This document shows, piece by piece, positions 54,755-63,930 of a stretch of 64,000 nucleotides of DNA. Below the pieces are notes generated by a model, which was not told the origin of the DNA, ran no database searches, and saw nothing but the letters and a program-made list of their open reading frames with translations. The position numbers and the translations under genes were made by a program. Source of the DNA: Candidatus Gastranaerophilales bacterium (GTDB lineage Bacteria > Cyanobacteriota > Vampirovibrionia > Gastranaerophilales > Gastranaerophilaceae); assembly GCA_944322675.1 (NCBI GenBank), contig CALUPO010000001.1:170898-234897 (forward strand), read 5' to 3'. The stretch's first letter is position 1. Each line of letters starts with the position of its first letter.

Positions 54755-56918
54755 TTTTTTTGCTTTCATTATTATTTTGTTCAAAATCGGGCAGTATTGG
54801 ATTAAAATTTTCTTTTTTTTCAAGTTCATTAATTATATCTTCATGATATTTTATGCGTTTATGGTGTGCAGCACGAAGAAGTCTATTTAGTGTTGAAGAT
54901 ATTGTTTTTAAATCCTTTAAAGTCAAAGGACTATCTGAAAGTTGGCCATCTGTTAGTCTATCGTTAATAATTTTTTGAATTAAATTATTTATTTCTTCAA
55001 CAGTATAATCTTTTAAAGTTCTTGATGCAGATTCAACAGCATCAGTTATCATAACGATTGCGGTTTCTTTTGAATTTGGTTTTGGGCCTGAATATCTAAA
55101 TTGGTCTTTTGATACATTTTGAGCACCTTCTTCTTTAATGGCCTCATTATAAAAATAAGCGGCAAGAGTTTCTCCATGATGCTGGGTTATAAAATCTTGA
55201 ATTTGAGGAGGCAAATTATACTCCTTTGCAAGTTCAAGTCCATCTCGTGGATGGGCCATTATTACCATTTTACTTAATCTTGGATTTAACTTGTTGTGAG
55301 GATTTTCAATACCAAAATAAGTTTGATTTTCAATAAAAAATAATGGTCGTTTTAATTTGCCAATGTCATGATACAATGCTCCAACACGAGTCAAAACAGG
55401 GTCTGCATCAATTGCTTCCGCTACGGATTCTGACATATTTGATAATGCAAGGGAATGAGCAAAAGTCCCGGGTGCTTCAAATTGGAGTCTTTTTAATAAC
55501 GGTTGGTTGTGATCTGCAAGTTCTGATAAACCAAAAGGCGTTATAACTTTGAATAAACTTTCAAGTATCGGAATTGAACCTAAAACCAAGATGCCGCTTG
55601 AAATTCCGGTTATTGTGCAGGCTATTAAATCATTTATTAATATTGTTGGTGAAATATCAATCACACATCTTTCTATCAAATTTATTATAAAAACTATAGC
55701 AATCATACTTGCTGCTATTTCAAAGCCTGATTTAATCAAATCAACCCGACGGGAATATTTTATTTTTGCTATGGCTATAGCTGATATAAGAGATATACAG
55801 GTAAACAATACAAGATTTTCACTTGGCAATTGAAGTGTAATACCTAAGCCCATTATTAACAGCACTGATACAAACATGGCAACACGCCCATTTGTAAATA
55901 TGGCAAGTAACAATGTTATAGCCGGAACCGGTAAATAATAAAAAGAAAAATTATCAGGTATTATAGTTCCAATAATTGATAATACAATTGATAACATTCC
56001 TATTATTAAAAAATAACTTCTTTTTGCAAATTTTTTATCAAATGTATATAAATAATATAAAAATATAAAGATAGAGATTGAAACATAAGTAAATATTCCA
56101 AAAAGACCAATATAATTAAGTTCAAGAACATTATAACCGGCTTTTCTTAAAGCATCACGCTTAACCTTTGTAACAGGTTCACCCTGATAAACTATTTTAT
56201 CTCCACGTTCAAATTTTACAATATAGGGGCTTACCGAATTTGATGCATTTTTTCTTGCAATTTCAGTAGCAAGCTCATCAACTATCATATTTGGACGTAT
56301 TACCTGTTCTATTAATGCTGTTATTACTCTCAATTGAATTTTTGAATAGTTTTGCTGTGTATGTTTGAATATAATTTTGTTTATATTATTACTTTCAAAA
56401 ACTTTTTCACTTAGTCCTTCCTTTAAAATACTATTCAATACATTCTTTGACCAGTTTGTGACAGTATTAAACATATCATCACTTGAAGATATAAAGAAAT
56501 TTATCACGTAATTTTTATTTTCTGCATCTGATAAATCAAGCATTATATCAATTCTTGTTCTTTTTTCTGCTTCATTTATATCCTGATTATCACGAATTAA
56601 TTTGATATTATTAATAAGTGATACCAAGTTACTCATTATGTATGTATCTTCAGCAGGAACTAAAATAGGGTCAACTTTCTGAGCAACTTCTTTTCTTAAT
56701 TGTTCTGTTTTAAAGGCATCTACAACTTCAATAGTTTTATTTGCAACAATTTCTCGTTTGCTTAAACCATCATTATTTATTAAATTTTGAAAAAATATAT
56801 ACTTAGATGCAAGGATTAAAGTTAATATAATTGCAAAAAAGATAAAAAATATTATATTTTTAAAATTGTTTGTATTTAATGCGTTCTTTATAATATGTAT
56901 CAATTTATAATTTTTCAT
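54741..56918 (-). CDS. pgpH: 7TM-HD phosphohydrolase, PgpH/YqfF type
   Basis: Membrane-anchored HD-domain protein that degrades cyclic di-AMP in the relatives where it was studied. The 725 residues have an N-terminal helix, an extracytoplasmic domain (residues 55-260), seven helices (265-460), and a cytoplasmic HD domain with HDIGKLKRP and MAHPRDG, then the HGETLAAYFY motif. The His-Asp pair of motif HD is intact. The C-terminal tail is Asn/Lys-rich. Its 3' end overlaps the ybeY start. The substrate is inferred from family. Confidence 0.9.
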   Translation of the reverse strand: MKNYKLIHIIKNALNTNNFKNIIFFIFFAIILTLILASKYIFFQNLINNDGLSKREIVANKTIEVVDAFKTEQLRKEVAQKVDPILVPAEDTYIMSNLVSLINNIKLIRDNQDINEAEKRTRIDIMLDLSDAENKNYVINFFISSSDDMFNTVTNWSKNVLNSILKEGLSEKVFESNNINKIIFKHTQQNYSKIQLRVITALIEQVIRPNMIVDELATEIARKNASNSVSPYIVKFERGDKIVYQGEPVTKVKRDALRKAGYNVLELNYIGLFGIFTYVSISIFIFLYYLYTFDKKFAKRSYFLIIGMLSIVLSIIGTIIPDNFSFYYLPVPAITLLLAIFTNGRVAMFVSVLLIMGLGITLQLPSENLVLFTCISLISAIAIAKIKYSRRVDLIKSGFEIAASMIAIVFIINLIERCVIDISPTILINDLIACTITGISSGILVLGSIPILESLFKVITPFGLSELADHNQPLLKRLQFEAPGTFAHSLALSNMSESVAEAIDADPVLTRVGALYHDIGKLKRPLFFIENQTYFGIENPHNKLNPRLSKMVIMAHPRDGLELAKEYNLPPQIQDFITQHHGETLAAYFYNEAIKEEGAQNVSKDQFRYSGPKPNSKETAIVMITDAVESASRTLKDYTVEEINNLIQKIINDRLTDGQLSDSPLTLKDLKTISSTLNRLLRAAHHKRIKYHEDIINELEKKENFNPILPDFEQNNNESKKNDKT

Positions 56919-57013
56919 TTAATTATTTACCACTAATTATCCATTATTAATTATAATACAATTTATAACAATGAAAATCAAATTTTATATAAATACAAAT
57001 AAAAAATTTAGTA

Positions 57014-57059
57014 ACTTATATACAACTTTACACAAAGCTTAGTGTAAACTAATATTAGA
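57014..57059 (-). repeat. Dispersed palindromic 40-bp repeat, copy 2
   Basis: Inverted relative to copies 1 and 3. It includes the perfect palindrome TTTACAC/GTGTAAA around TAAGCTTT and extends to ACTTATATACAACTTT. It lies between the divergent pgpH and zinc-ribbon genes. Confidence 0.85.
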
Positions 57060-57134
57060 CCCCAAAAATTTAAATAATTGATAATATATTGAATTAAATA
57101 TGCTATACTTAATAATGTAGAAAGTTATTTCTTA

Positions 57135-57326
57135 ATGGATAGAAATATGGAAAATAATAAAAAAAAGTTTTTGGGTATATTTTTTGAATGTTGTAATGTT
57201 TATGGTCGTATTTATGAAAATAAGGATAAAACGGCATACGTTGGAAGATGTCCTAAGTGTTTGAGATCAGTACGTGTTAAAATTGGTGAAGCTGGAACAA
57301 GTGCTAGATTTTTTAAGGCGTGTTAG
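57135..57326 (+). CDS. Small zinc-ribbon protein
   Basis: A 63-residue protein with FFECCNVYGRIY, then YVGRCPKCLRSVRVKIGE and TSARFFKAC. The paired cysteines (CC, CPKC, terminal C) suggest a zinc or iron site. The pattern CCNVYxRIYxN...YxGRCPxC recalls a short conserved family of unknown function in several phyla. Start ATG 57135 or the ATG 12 bases later; neither has a strong ribosome site. It converges on fliN. Confidence 0.7.
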   Translation: MDRNMENNKKKFLGIFFECCNVYGRIYENKDKTAYVGRCPKCLRSVRVKIGEAGTSARFFKAC

Positions 57327-57342
57327 TTATTTGATGAATTTT

Positions 57343-57915
57343 TTATAAATTTTTTATGCGTTCCTCAGGTTCAGTTATTGATGTGATTCTTAGTCCAAAA
57401 TTATCTTCAATGACAACAACTTCACCATGGGCTACAAGTTTACCGTTTGCAAACAATTCAACAGGTTCACCTGCCACTTTATCAAGTTCTATTATTGACC
57501 CGCGTGTCAACTCAAGAACTTTTTTTATAGGCAATTCACAACGACCAAGTTCCACTGCAAGTTGTAATTTTATATCAAGTAACAAATCCAAATTCTTATT
57601 TGATTCGCCATAAGTTTGTTGTATATTATCAAAAGATGAAAACTTAACAGGTTGAACTGTTATGGGGGTGCTATCATCATCTTTATATTCATTGTTTTTT
57701 AAATTATTATCATCTTCTTCAATATTATTTTCATTTATATCATCATCTTGAGCCAATGATTCTATATCTTCCATGTCAATATTTTCTTTAACATTTTCAG
57801 CATCTTCATTATTTAAATTATTTATTTCTTCTTCATTTTCGTTATTAATTATATTTTCATTTTCATTTTCATTTTTTTCATCAATATTATTTTCTATTTC
57901 ATTTTCATCAAACAT
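57343..57915 (-). CDS. fliN: Flagellar motor switch protein FliN/FliY
   Basis: C-ring component. The C-terminal 80 residues are a SpoA/FliN domain: DLLLDIKLQLAVELGRCELP, KKVLELTRGSIIELDKVAG, EPVELFANGKLVAHGEVVVI and FGLRITSI. The N-terminal 110 residues are extremely acidic and Asn-rich (NENENIINNENEEEINN), of no known function. It is the last gene of the rod/ring operon, 106 bases after flgJ. Confidence 0.93.
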   Translation of the reverse strand: MFDENEIENNIDEKNENENENIINNENEEEINNLNNEDAENVKENIDMEDIESLAQDDDINENNIEEDDNNLKNNEYKDDDSTPITVQPVKFSSFDNIQQTYGESNKNLDLLLDIKLQLAVELGRCELPIKKVLELTRGSIIELDKVAGEPVELFANGKLVAHGEVVVIEDNFGLRITSITEPEERIKNL

Positions 57916-58021
57916 AAATATTTTCCTCTTATTTTTCTATTATAAATTTCATATGATTAGTTTCATTTTCATGAATTTAAAATATTTACTTTTTAATACT
58001 ATTAATTATAAAACAAACTTA

Positions 58022-58381
58022 TTAAATAATTTCTTCTTTAGAACTATCTTTAACATATTTTTCCATTTTATTATAAATTTCTTTTGCAAATCCAAAACTT
58101 GTGTGTTCATTTGAAGCCATTTCGCGTCCAAGTTCCATATGAAAATAAGTTTTAAAATTTTTTAAATAATCTCCTCCACCCAAACCAAAAGAGCCTTCAT
58201 CTCTTTCAATGGTTTTATCCATTGTTTCTAGCATTTTAGAAATAAATAAACTTTCAAATTCTTCACTTATTTTTTTTAATTGTTCTTTTTGGGAATTAAG
58301 TTTTGTAATTTTATTAATAGCAGCATTTTCCATGCTTACACTGTTATTTGATGTGGTAATTTGTGTTGTAAAATTATTCAA
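58022..58381 (-). CDS. flgJ: FlgJ N-terminal-type rod-binding protein
   Basis: A 119-residue protein equal to the N-terminal rod-binding part of FlgJ: KISEEFESLFISKMLETMDK and GFAKEIYNKMEKYV. It has no muramidase domain. The lytic transglycosylase gene at the other end of the same operon (62754-63437) probably supplies this activity. It follows flgI. Confidence 0.88.
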   Translation of the reverse strand: MNNFTTQITTSNNSVSMENAAINKITKLNSQKEQLKKISEEFESLFISKMLETMDKTIERDEGSFGLGGGDYLKNFKTYFHMELGREMASNEHTSFGFAKEIYNKMEKYVKDSSKEEII

Positions 58382-58408
58382 TTTGTTTGTCCTTATATTT
58401 TTTAATTT

Positions 58409-59536
58409 TTAGATTATTTCAATATCTGCTTTTAATGAGCCGGCTTCTTTTAAAGCCTGAAGTATTGAAATCAAATCAATAGGTTTAACACCAATTGTAT
58501 TTAATGCTTTCACAAGGTCATTTAAAGTTGAATTTGCTTTTATTTCAACTACATTACCACCTTGCTCTTCAATATCAATTTCTGAATTGGAAACACCAAC
58601 AGCACTTCCTCCCATGGTGAAAGGATTAGGTTGAACGACTTCATTTAATGTGGATATAGAAACTGTTATACCACCATGAGCAACTGCTGCCGGCATTAAT
58701 TTCACTTCATTACCAATGACTATTGTACCTGTACGTTCATTTACGACTACCTTGGCACGTTCAACTGATGGGTCAACACGAAGATTTTCAATAATTGACA
58801 AAAAGCCGACACGGTTATTTTGAAACTTTGCAGGTACTTCTATTCTTATACTGCTACCGTCAACAGCTCGTGCTGGTGCTAAAAGGTCGCTAACTGTTTG
58901 TGCTATCCTTGCTGTTAAAGTGTAATCTGTTTTATTTAATGTTAATGTTATGCTTGAATCATCACCGATTTGAGTATATATTTCACGCTCAACAATACCA
59001 CCATTTGGAACACGTCCTGTTGTTGTTATTGATGTACGCTTAAATGATCCGTTTGCTTGTGCAGAGGTTCCTCCAACTGAAACCGGCCCTTGACCTGTTG
59101 CTATAACTTCACCATTTGGTGCACGAAGTTGTGTCATAACAAGAACACCACCTTCTAAACTTTTTGCATCTGCCATTGTGGAAACAGTTAAATCAATTTT
59201 ATCACCGCTTTTTGCAAAAGGCCCTACTGTTGCTGTCACCATTACGGCTGCAGATGACCCTTTTTGAATGTAATTTGATTGTTCAATTACAGTTCCTAAA
59301 TTTTGTAACATTAATTGATTTGTTATTTGTGTTGAACGGGAATTATCTCCGGTTCCTTGAAGTCCCACAACTATACCATATCCTACAAGCTGGTTATCAC
59401 GAACTCCTTGAACATGTGCTACATCTTTTATTCTTACAGTAGCACTTTGAGTATATGAAGCTATACCGCTTATTATAAGTACGTTTAGTGATATTAATGC
59501 TATACTTATTATTTTTTTTATTATAGTTACTTTCAT
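58409..59536 (-). CDS. flgI: Flagellar P-ring protein FlgI
   Basis: Periplasmic ring protein around the flagellar rod. The 375 residues have a signal peptide (ISIALISLNVLIISGIASY) and the FlgI core: VRIKDVAHVQGVRDNQLVGYG, VGLQGTGDNSRS, KSLEGGVLVMTQLRAPNGE, ILQALKEAGSLKADIEII. The length is normal. It lies between flgH and flgJ, the usual order. Confidence 0.96.
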   Translation of the reverse strand: MKVTIIKKIISIALISLNVLIISGIASYTQSATVRIKDVAHVQGVRDNQLVGYGIVVGLQGTGDNSRSTQITNQLMLQNLGTVIEQSNYIQKGSSAAVMVTATVGPFAKSGDKIDLTVSTMADAKSLEGGVLVMTQLRAPNGEVIATGQGPVSVGGTSAQANGSFKRTSITTTGRVPNGGIVEREIYTQIGDDSSITLTLNKTDYTLTARIAQTVSDLLAPARAVDGSSIRIEVPAKFQNNRVGFLSIIENLRVDPSVERAKVVVNERTGTIVIGNEVKLMPAAVAHGGITVSISTLNEVVQPNPFTMGGSAVGVSNSEIDIEEQGGNVVEIKANSTLNDLVKALNTIGVKPIDLISILQALKEAGSLKADIEII

Positions 59537-59595
59537 ATTTATTTCCTTTTTTAAATATTTAATTTTATATTCACAAATGTGAAATAAGTAATATT

Positions 59596-60228
59596 CTAGA
59601 ACAAATAACGTATAACTCGATTTACAATACCTTCGTTGCCGGCACGAGATGTTGAACCTTGAGATGACATAGCAAATTGTAAATTAGCAACATTACTAGA
59701 ATTTACCACACCTGCATTGCTTATCCAACGAGGATCAACTATACCACTTACAAGCAAATCCATACGTTCATTTGCATTCATTATTGTTTTTTTACCTTGA
59801 ACTACAAGGTTGCCGTTTGGCATAACCTGCACTACTTGAACTGCAACATTATTATTAAAATTTAAAGAACGTGATGTCGATGTATTGCTTGATACATCGT
59901 TTGAACCACCATAGTTGTTTATGTTATTATTAAAAACTTTTCCAGGCAATAAACGATTTAGTAAATTAGTAAAATTATCAACGGTTGTAGAATCTCTTGA
60001 TGATGAAAATTGTAAACTATCTGAACTTGTTACGCTTTCATCTAATGCTATTGTCAATAAATCGCCTAAAGCTCTTGCACGTACGCTTCCATATAAAGAT
60101 TTTGGTTCAGCATATCCTGCAGTTTGACTTGCCTGCATATAATACAATGACTCAGCATTTGCCATAGTTAAATTTGATATAACCAAATTAACTGCCAAAA
60201 AAGTTAATATTATTTTTCTATTTAACAT
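59596..60228 (-). CDS. flgH: Flagellar L-ring protein FlgH, no lipobox
   Basis: Outer-membrane ring protein of 210 residues. The FlgH pattern is seen in SLYGSVRARALGDLLTI, LLPGKVFNNN, NLVVQGKKTIMNANERMDLL and VSGIVDPRWISN. A signal peptide (IILTFLAVNLVISNLTMANA) is present, but no Cys occurs anywhere, so the usual lipoprotein anchor of FlgH is missing. It lies between flgA and flgI. Confidence 0.93.
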   Translation of the reverse strand: MLNRKIILTFLAVNLVISNLTMANAESLYYMQASQTAGYAEPKSLYGSVRARALGDLLTIALDESVTSSDSLQFSSSRDSTTVDNFTNLLNRLLPGKVFNNNINNYGGSNDVSSNTSTSRSLNFNNNVAVQVVQVMPNGNLVVQGKKTIMNANERMDLLVSGIVDPRWISNAGVVNSSNVANLQFAMSSQGSTSRAGNEGIVNRVIRYLF

Positions 60229-60263
60229 ATTCCTCTTTATACCCCTTTATACCCCTTATAAAC

Positions 60264-60998
60264 TTATATTTGTATTTGAACTTTGTTTTTACTTATAACT
60301 TTTCCTGTATAAATTTTGTTGTAAGTTTTATTTTTTACATTAACAACATCACCAATGTTGCCGTTTGTTAACGCTATTGCATCAACTTTAATAAATAAAC
60401 CGTTTGAATTTTTAAATATTACTTCAATATTATCATCTTTTGAAACATCCGGTTTATACTTTACAAAACGTTTATCAATAATTTCATCACGACGAAACAT
60501 TTTATTTGCTATTATTTCACCATTTAGACTTTTTTTATCAAGTACATTATCCTGCAATTTACTTACATTTACCCGTTTTATATAAACATTATTATAACTT
60601 ATAGGGCTTTCTTTTGTTATTACATCATTTGCACAAAGCACGTATTTATAAGCTTTTATTTCAAGAGGCACACCAAAAGTTTTAACAGGCATTCCATTTT
60701 TAAGAATTCGGACCTGTCTAAATTCTCTTTGATTTAATCCATTATTTCCTTTTGATACTTCAACTTTATAAATACCATTTGCACTATAAAAAGAAAATAA
60801 AGGCATATTTAAAACATCAACTTTTACATCATCATATCCTTTTGACTGTAATTCTTTTGTAACAGCAAGTATTATTTTGTTTTCTATATCATCAACAGTT
60901 AAAGAATTTGAATAACATTTATGTGAAGAAAACAACAAATACAACATCACAATTGTAAGAACTAAAATATTAACTTTTATTTTTTTCTTATTAATCAT
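60264..60998 (-). CDS. flgA: Flagellar P-ring assembly chaperone FlgA
   Basis: Periplasmic chaperone for P-ring assembly. The 244 residues carry a signal segment (VNILVLTIVMLYLLFSSHKC) and a SAF-type domain in the second half: YVLCANDVITKESPISYNN, MFRRDEIIDKRF, GLFIKVDAIALTNGNIGDVV, VKNKTYNKIYTGKVIS. It lies between flgG and flgH. Confidence 0.92.
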   Translation of the reverse strand: MINKKKIKVNILVLTIVMLYLLFSSHKCYSNSLTVDDIENKIILAVTKELQSKGYDDVKVDVLNMPLFSFYSANGIYKVEVSKGNNGLNQREFRQVRILKNGMPVKTFGVPLEIKAYKYVLCANDVITKESPISYNNVYIKRVNVSKLQDNVLDKKSLNGEIIANKMFRRDEIIDKRFVKYKPDVSKDDNIEVIFKNSNGLFIKVDAIALTNGNIGDVVNVKNKTYNKIYTGKVISKNKVQIQI

Positions 60999-61012
60999 AT
61001 ATTTAAATCCTT

Positions 61013-61798
61013 TTATACAATTTGATTAGTTTGTTGGAGAATATCGCTTGAAGCTGTTATAACTTTTGAATTTGACTCAAATGCCCTTTCAGCTTTAATA
61101 AGATTTATAAGTTCTTCAACAATTTGAACGTTTGAGCCTTCAAGATAAGTTTGTTGTAGGGAACCAAGACCGTCTTCTCCTGGTGTTCCTGCCACAGGAG
61201 TGCCTGAAGCCGGTGTTTCAACAAAAAGGTTATGACCTATTGATAACAATCCTGATGGATTTTGAAATTTGACAATTTGTATTTGTCCTACAATTGTTTG
61301 TTCATTTTCGTTGCCTTGTTTTACACAAACATTGCCATCAGGTGTTATAGTTATTTCATTATAATTTTGTGGTATTGTTATTTGCGGCTGTATTAATAAG
61401 CCGTCAGCTGTACAAAATTGACCTTGTGCATCTATTTTAAATGAGCCATCACGTGTATAAGCTATTGTGCCGTCTGTTCTTACTATTTGAAAAAAACCCT
61501 CACCTTCAATGGCAACGTCTGTTGAGTTGCCTGTACTTTGTATTACACCCGGTGTAAATATTCGTGTTGTTGCAGCTGTTTTTACACCTAAACCTATTTC
61601 AACACCAACAGGTTGGTATGTTCCTTGTGTTAACATTGCACCGGGGGTTTTTTGTGCTGTTGATAATAAATCCTGAAATTCTGCACGTACTTTTTTAAAT
61701 CCTGTTGTGTTTACATTTGCTACATTGTTTGCTACAATATCAAGATTATTTTGTTGAGCTATCATTCCTGTTGCTGCTGTTGTTAGTGACCTTAACAT
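61013..61798 (-). CDS. flgG: Flagellar distal rod protein FlgG
   Basis: Distal rod protein of 261 residues: MLRSLTTAATGMIAQQNNLD, VANNVANVNTTGFKKVRAEF, DLLSTAQKTPG (a rod-specific extra region), GEGFFQIVRTDGTIAYTRDG, and the C-terminal NLIKAERAFESNSKVI. It fits FlgG better than FlgF because of the longer D-region and C-terminus. It follows flgF with a 143-bp gap. Confidence 0.96.
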   Translation of the reverse strand: MLRSLTTAATGMIAQQNNLDIVANNVANVNTTGFKKVRAEFQDLLSTAQKTPGAMLTQGTYQPVGVEIGLGVKTAATTRIFTPGVIQSTGNSTDVAIEGEGFFQIVRTDGTIAYTRDGSFKIDAQGQFCTADGLLIQPQITIPQNYNEITITPDGNVCVKQGNENEQTIVGQIQIVKFQNPSGLLSIGHNLFVETPASGTPVAGTPGEDGLGSLQQTYLEGSNVQIVEELINLIKAERAFESNSKVITASSDILQQTNQIV

Positions 61799-61941
61799 AT
61801 TTTATTTTTAACCTTTCATTTTTTCCTTTTTTATATTCTTTGTTGGTTTGGATGCAACAAATGTGTTTTTATCTACAATTAACTTTTAATTTAATTTTTT
61901 TCATATTTTTCTCTTACCCCAAGCAAATTATTTAACAAATA

Positions 61942-62757
61942 TTACAAATTAACCCTTGCCAAATTTATAACTCGGCTTAAATTATCCGATTCTGTTTTCA
62001 TAAATTTTGACAAGCTTTCATAATTACGTGAAACATTAATCATATTAACCATTTCACGAATAATATTACTATTTGAAGATTCAATAGCACCCTGTTGTAT
62101 TGTAAATTTTTCAGCTTGTAACTCAGGATTAATTCCTATATCATTTGGAATATAACGTGAATGACCTACGGATATTAAATCTTCTTTATTTTGAAAGTCA
62201 ACAATGGCAAGTTTTTGTAAAGGCATTCTTGTGTTATCCATATTTAATTCTATCTGCCCATCTTCACCAACGATTATATCGCCGCGAGTGCGTAAGTTCC
62301 CCTGTTTTAGGTCTATTTTTATCGGTCGGTTTCTAACGTCTAAAACGTAATTTCCTTGTTCATCAACAAGCATATCTTTATTATTTATATTGAATGCACC
62401 ATTACGTGTATATGTAATTTTGCCATCAGGACTCATAGTTTTAAAAAAACCATCACCTTCAATGGCTATATCAAGTGGATTGCCGGTTCTATTTAAAGCA
62501 CCTTGAGAAAATTCATTTGTCAAAGTATTCATACAAGAACCCATAGATATGTATCCAAGATGTGTATGTTGTGCATATTTTGGATTTTGTGTAAGATTGA
62601 TTTTTTCAACAGCACTATCATATATATTTTTGAAAGTTAATCCGGCACGCTTAAAACCTGAAGTATTAACATTAGCTATATTATTAGCAATTGTATCATT
62701 AAAATCAATTAATGCATTCATTCCTTTTGAGGCTATTTCCATGCCTTTTGATATCAT
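61942..62757 (-). CDS. flgF: Flagellar proximal rod protein FlgF (FlgF/FlgG-like)
   Basis: A rod protein of 271 residues: MISKGMEIASKGMNALIDFN, IANNIANVNTSGFKRAGLTF, GNPLDIAIEGDGFFKTMSPDG and NMINVSRNYESLSKFMKTES. It resembles FlgF and FlgG; because a clearer FlgG follows, I call this FlgF. It overlaps the upstream lytic transglycosylase gene by 4 bases, so the two are coupled. Confidence 0.9.
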   Translation of the reverse strand: MISKGMEIASKGMNALIDFNDTIANNIANVNTSGFKRAGLTFKNIYDSAVEKINLTQNPKYAQHTHLGYISMGSCMNTLTNEFSQGALNRTGNPLDIAIEGDGFFKTMSPDGKITYTRNGAFNINNKDMLVDEQGNYVLDVRNRPIKIDLKQGNLRTRGDIIVGEDGQIELNMDNTRMPLQKLAIVDFQNKEDLISVGHSRYIPNDIGINPELQAEKFTIQQGAIESSNSNIIREMVNMINVSRNYESLSKFMKTESDNLSRVINLARVNL

Positions 62758-63437
62758 AATTCTCCTCCGTTTTGCACTTTTTCGTACATTAACATTATAT
62801 TTTTGACGTAATTTTGTGTTTCATTATATGGAGGAATACCGTTATATTTTTTTACAGCATTTGGTCCTGCATTATAAGCAGCAAGAGCAAGTTTCATATC
62901 TCCTCCAAATCTATCCATCAAGCTTTTTAAATATTTTACACCGCCTTCAATATTATCACGTGCATTATATGGGTCATTGACACTTAAAGCTTTTGCTGTT
63001 CCGGGCATAAGCTGCATTAATCCCATAGCACCACATTTTGAAGTGGCTTTTTCATTGAATCCTGATTCTTGTTTTATAACAGCTTTAACAAAATCACTGT
63101 CAAGTCCATATTTTCTTGAGTATTGTTCAATAAGTTCATTAATTTCATCTCTACTTGTTATTTTACCGCTTCTTTGAACATTATTTGTTTCATAGAAAGA
63201 ATCAATATTTAAATAACTATCTTCATTTTCTGCCTCTTTTATTAATTCTTTTGCATTTAATATTGTCTGAAAACTATTTTTATCCGGCACTTCATGTGCA
63301 TTTGAAACATTAAAGGCATCATTTTCACCTGAAATATTATTGAAAGCATTATTTAACACATCAAATTGACGGTCAAGATATTGCATTCTATTAATTATTG
63401 AATCTAATCCACTTATACTCAAAACTTTACCTGCCAA
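62754..63437 (-). CDS. Lytic transglycosylase (SLT family) for rod assembly
   Basis: A 227-residue enzyme; residues 90-220 form an SLT domain with VKAVIKQESGFNEKATS (catalytic Glu), GAMGLMQLMPGTAKAL, and ALAAYNAGPNAVKKY. The N-terminal half is unrelated and may bind rod proteins. It overlaps flgF by 4 bases and is the first gene of the operon. It probably opens peptidoglycan for the rod, replacing the missing muramidase domain of FlgJ. The start appears to be TTG 63437 (MAGKVLSISG) with GGGGA just before it; a later ATG is possible. No classical signal peptide is seen, so export may be by the flagellar system. Confidence 0.87.
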   Translation of the reverse strand: MAGKVLSISGLDSIINRMQYLDRQFDVLNNAFNNISGENDAFNVSNAHEVPDKNSFQTILNAKELIKEAENEDSYLNIDSFYETNNVQRSGKITSRDEINELIEQYSRKYGLDSDFVKAVIKQESGFNEKATSKCGAMGLMQLMPGTAKALSVNDPYNARDNIEGGVKYLKSLMDRFGGDMKLALAAYNAGPNAVKKYNGIPPYNETQNYVKNIMLMYEKVQNGGEL

Positions 63438-63576
63438 TTCCCCAGCTTTAATTTATATTAATAAAATACAATATTTGTATGATTTGAAGCATCCACCCTA
63501 TGGTTGAATTTATTGTGATTTATATTAATCTTGAGATTTATCTATTTAAATAAAAATTAATAAATTTAGGGATTTA

Positions 63577-63618
63577 TATATTAGTTTACACTAAGTTTTG
63601 TGAAAAGTTGTATACAAA
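63577..63618 (+). repeat. Dispersed palindromic 40-bp repeat, copy 3
   Basis: TTTACACTAAGTTTTGTGAA and its flanks match the copies near 31203 and 57014, with a few base changes. Confidence 0.8.
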
Positions 63619-63627
63619 TTTCAATAT

Positions 63628-63760
63628 TTTAATGTCTTCCGGACGGGGCAACTTTTACGCAAAAGTTGCACAAAACCGCAACCCACTTGATTGTCACAGC
63701 TGTGCTAAATTCAACCCGAACAGCCTTAACTCGTGCTTCGCCCTCAAACAGACGGCTGTT
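63628..63760. repeat. Structured dispersed repeat, copy B
   Basis: TCCGGA-centred palindrome, then GCAACTTTT-ACGC-AAAAGTTGC (9-bp perfect stem), then AACAGCC...GGCTGTT around a loop beginning TTAACTCGTGC. Same layout as copy A at 7414-7548, with different stem bases in the last hairpin. Confidence 0.75.
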
Positions 63761-63930
63761 TTACAATGTTTCATTAAGCACTGCTTGTTCCAATCTGCGT
63801 ATGGGTTGCCTTTGTTGACCTCATTCTCCAACTTTTTTATTTCCCCTTTCCATTTTAAGCGTAAAGTTTGGGGTGAGGGTGGCAAAATTGTTAAGTTTAA
63901 AATTAATTTAACGTCCTCCGGACGAGATTG

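Larger units (their letters stand above)
63438..63930. other. Intergenic repeat region at window end
   Basis: About 490 bp without a gene. From 63577 it holds the third palindromic 40-bp repeat, then structured repeat copy B (63628-63760), then a stretch with CTGCGTATGGGTT...TGTTGAC (63796-63830, shared with the GC-rich region near 30974), GGTGAGGGTGGCA (63870, similar to an inverted patch near 37550) and TTTAAAATTAATTTAACGTC shared with 7399-7418. Open frames on both strands here have repeat-type composition and I reject them. Confidence 0.6.
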
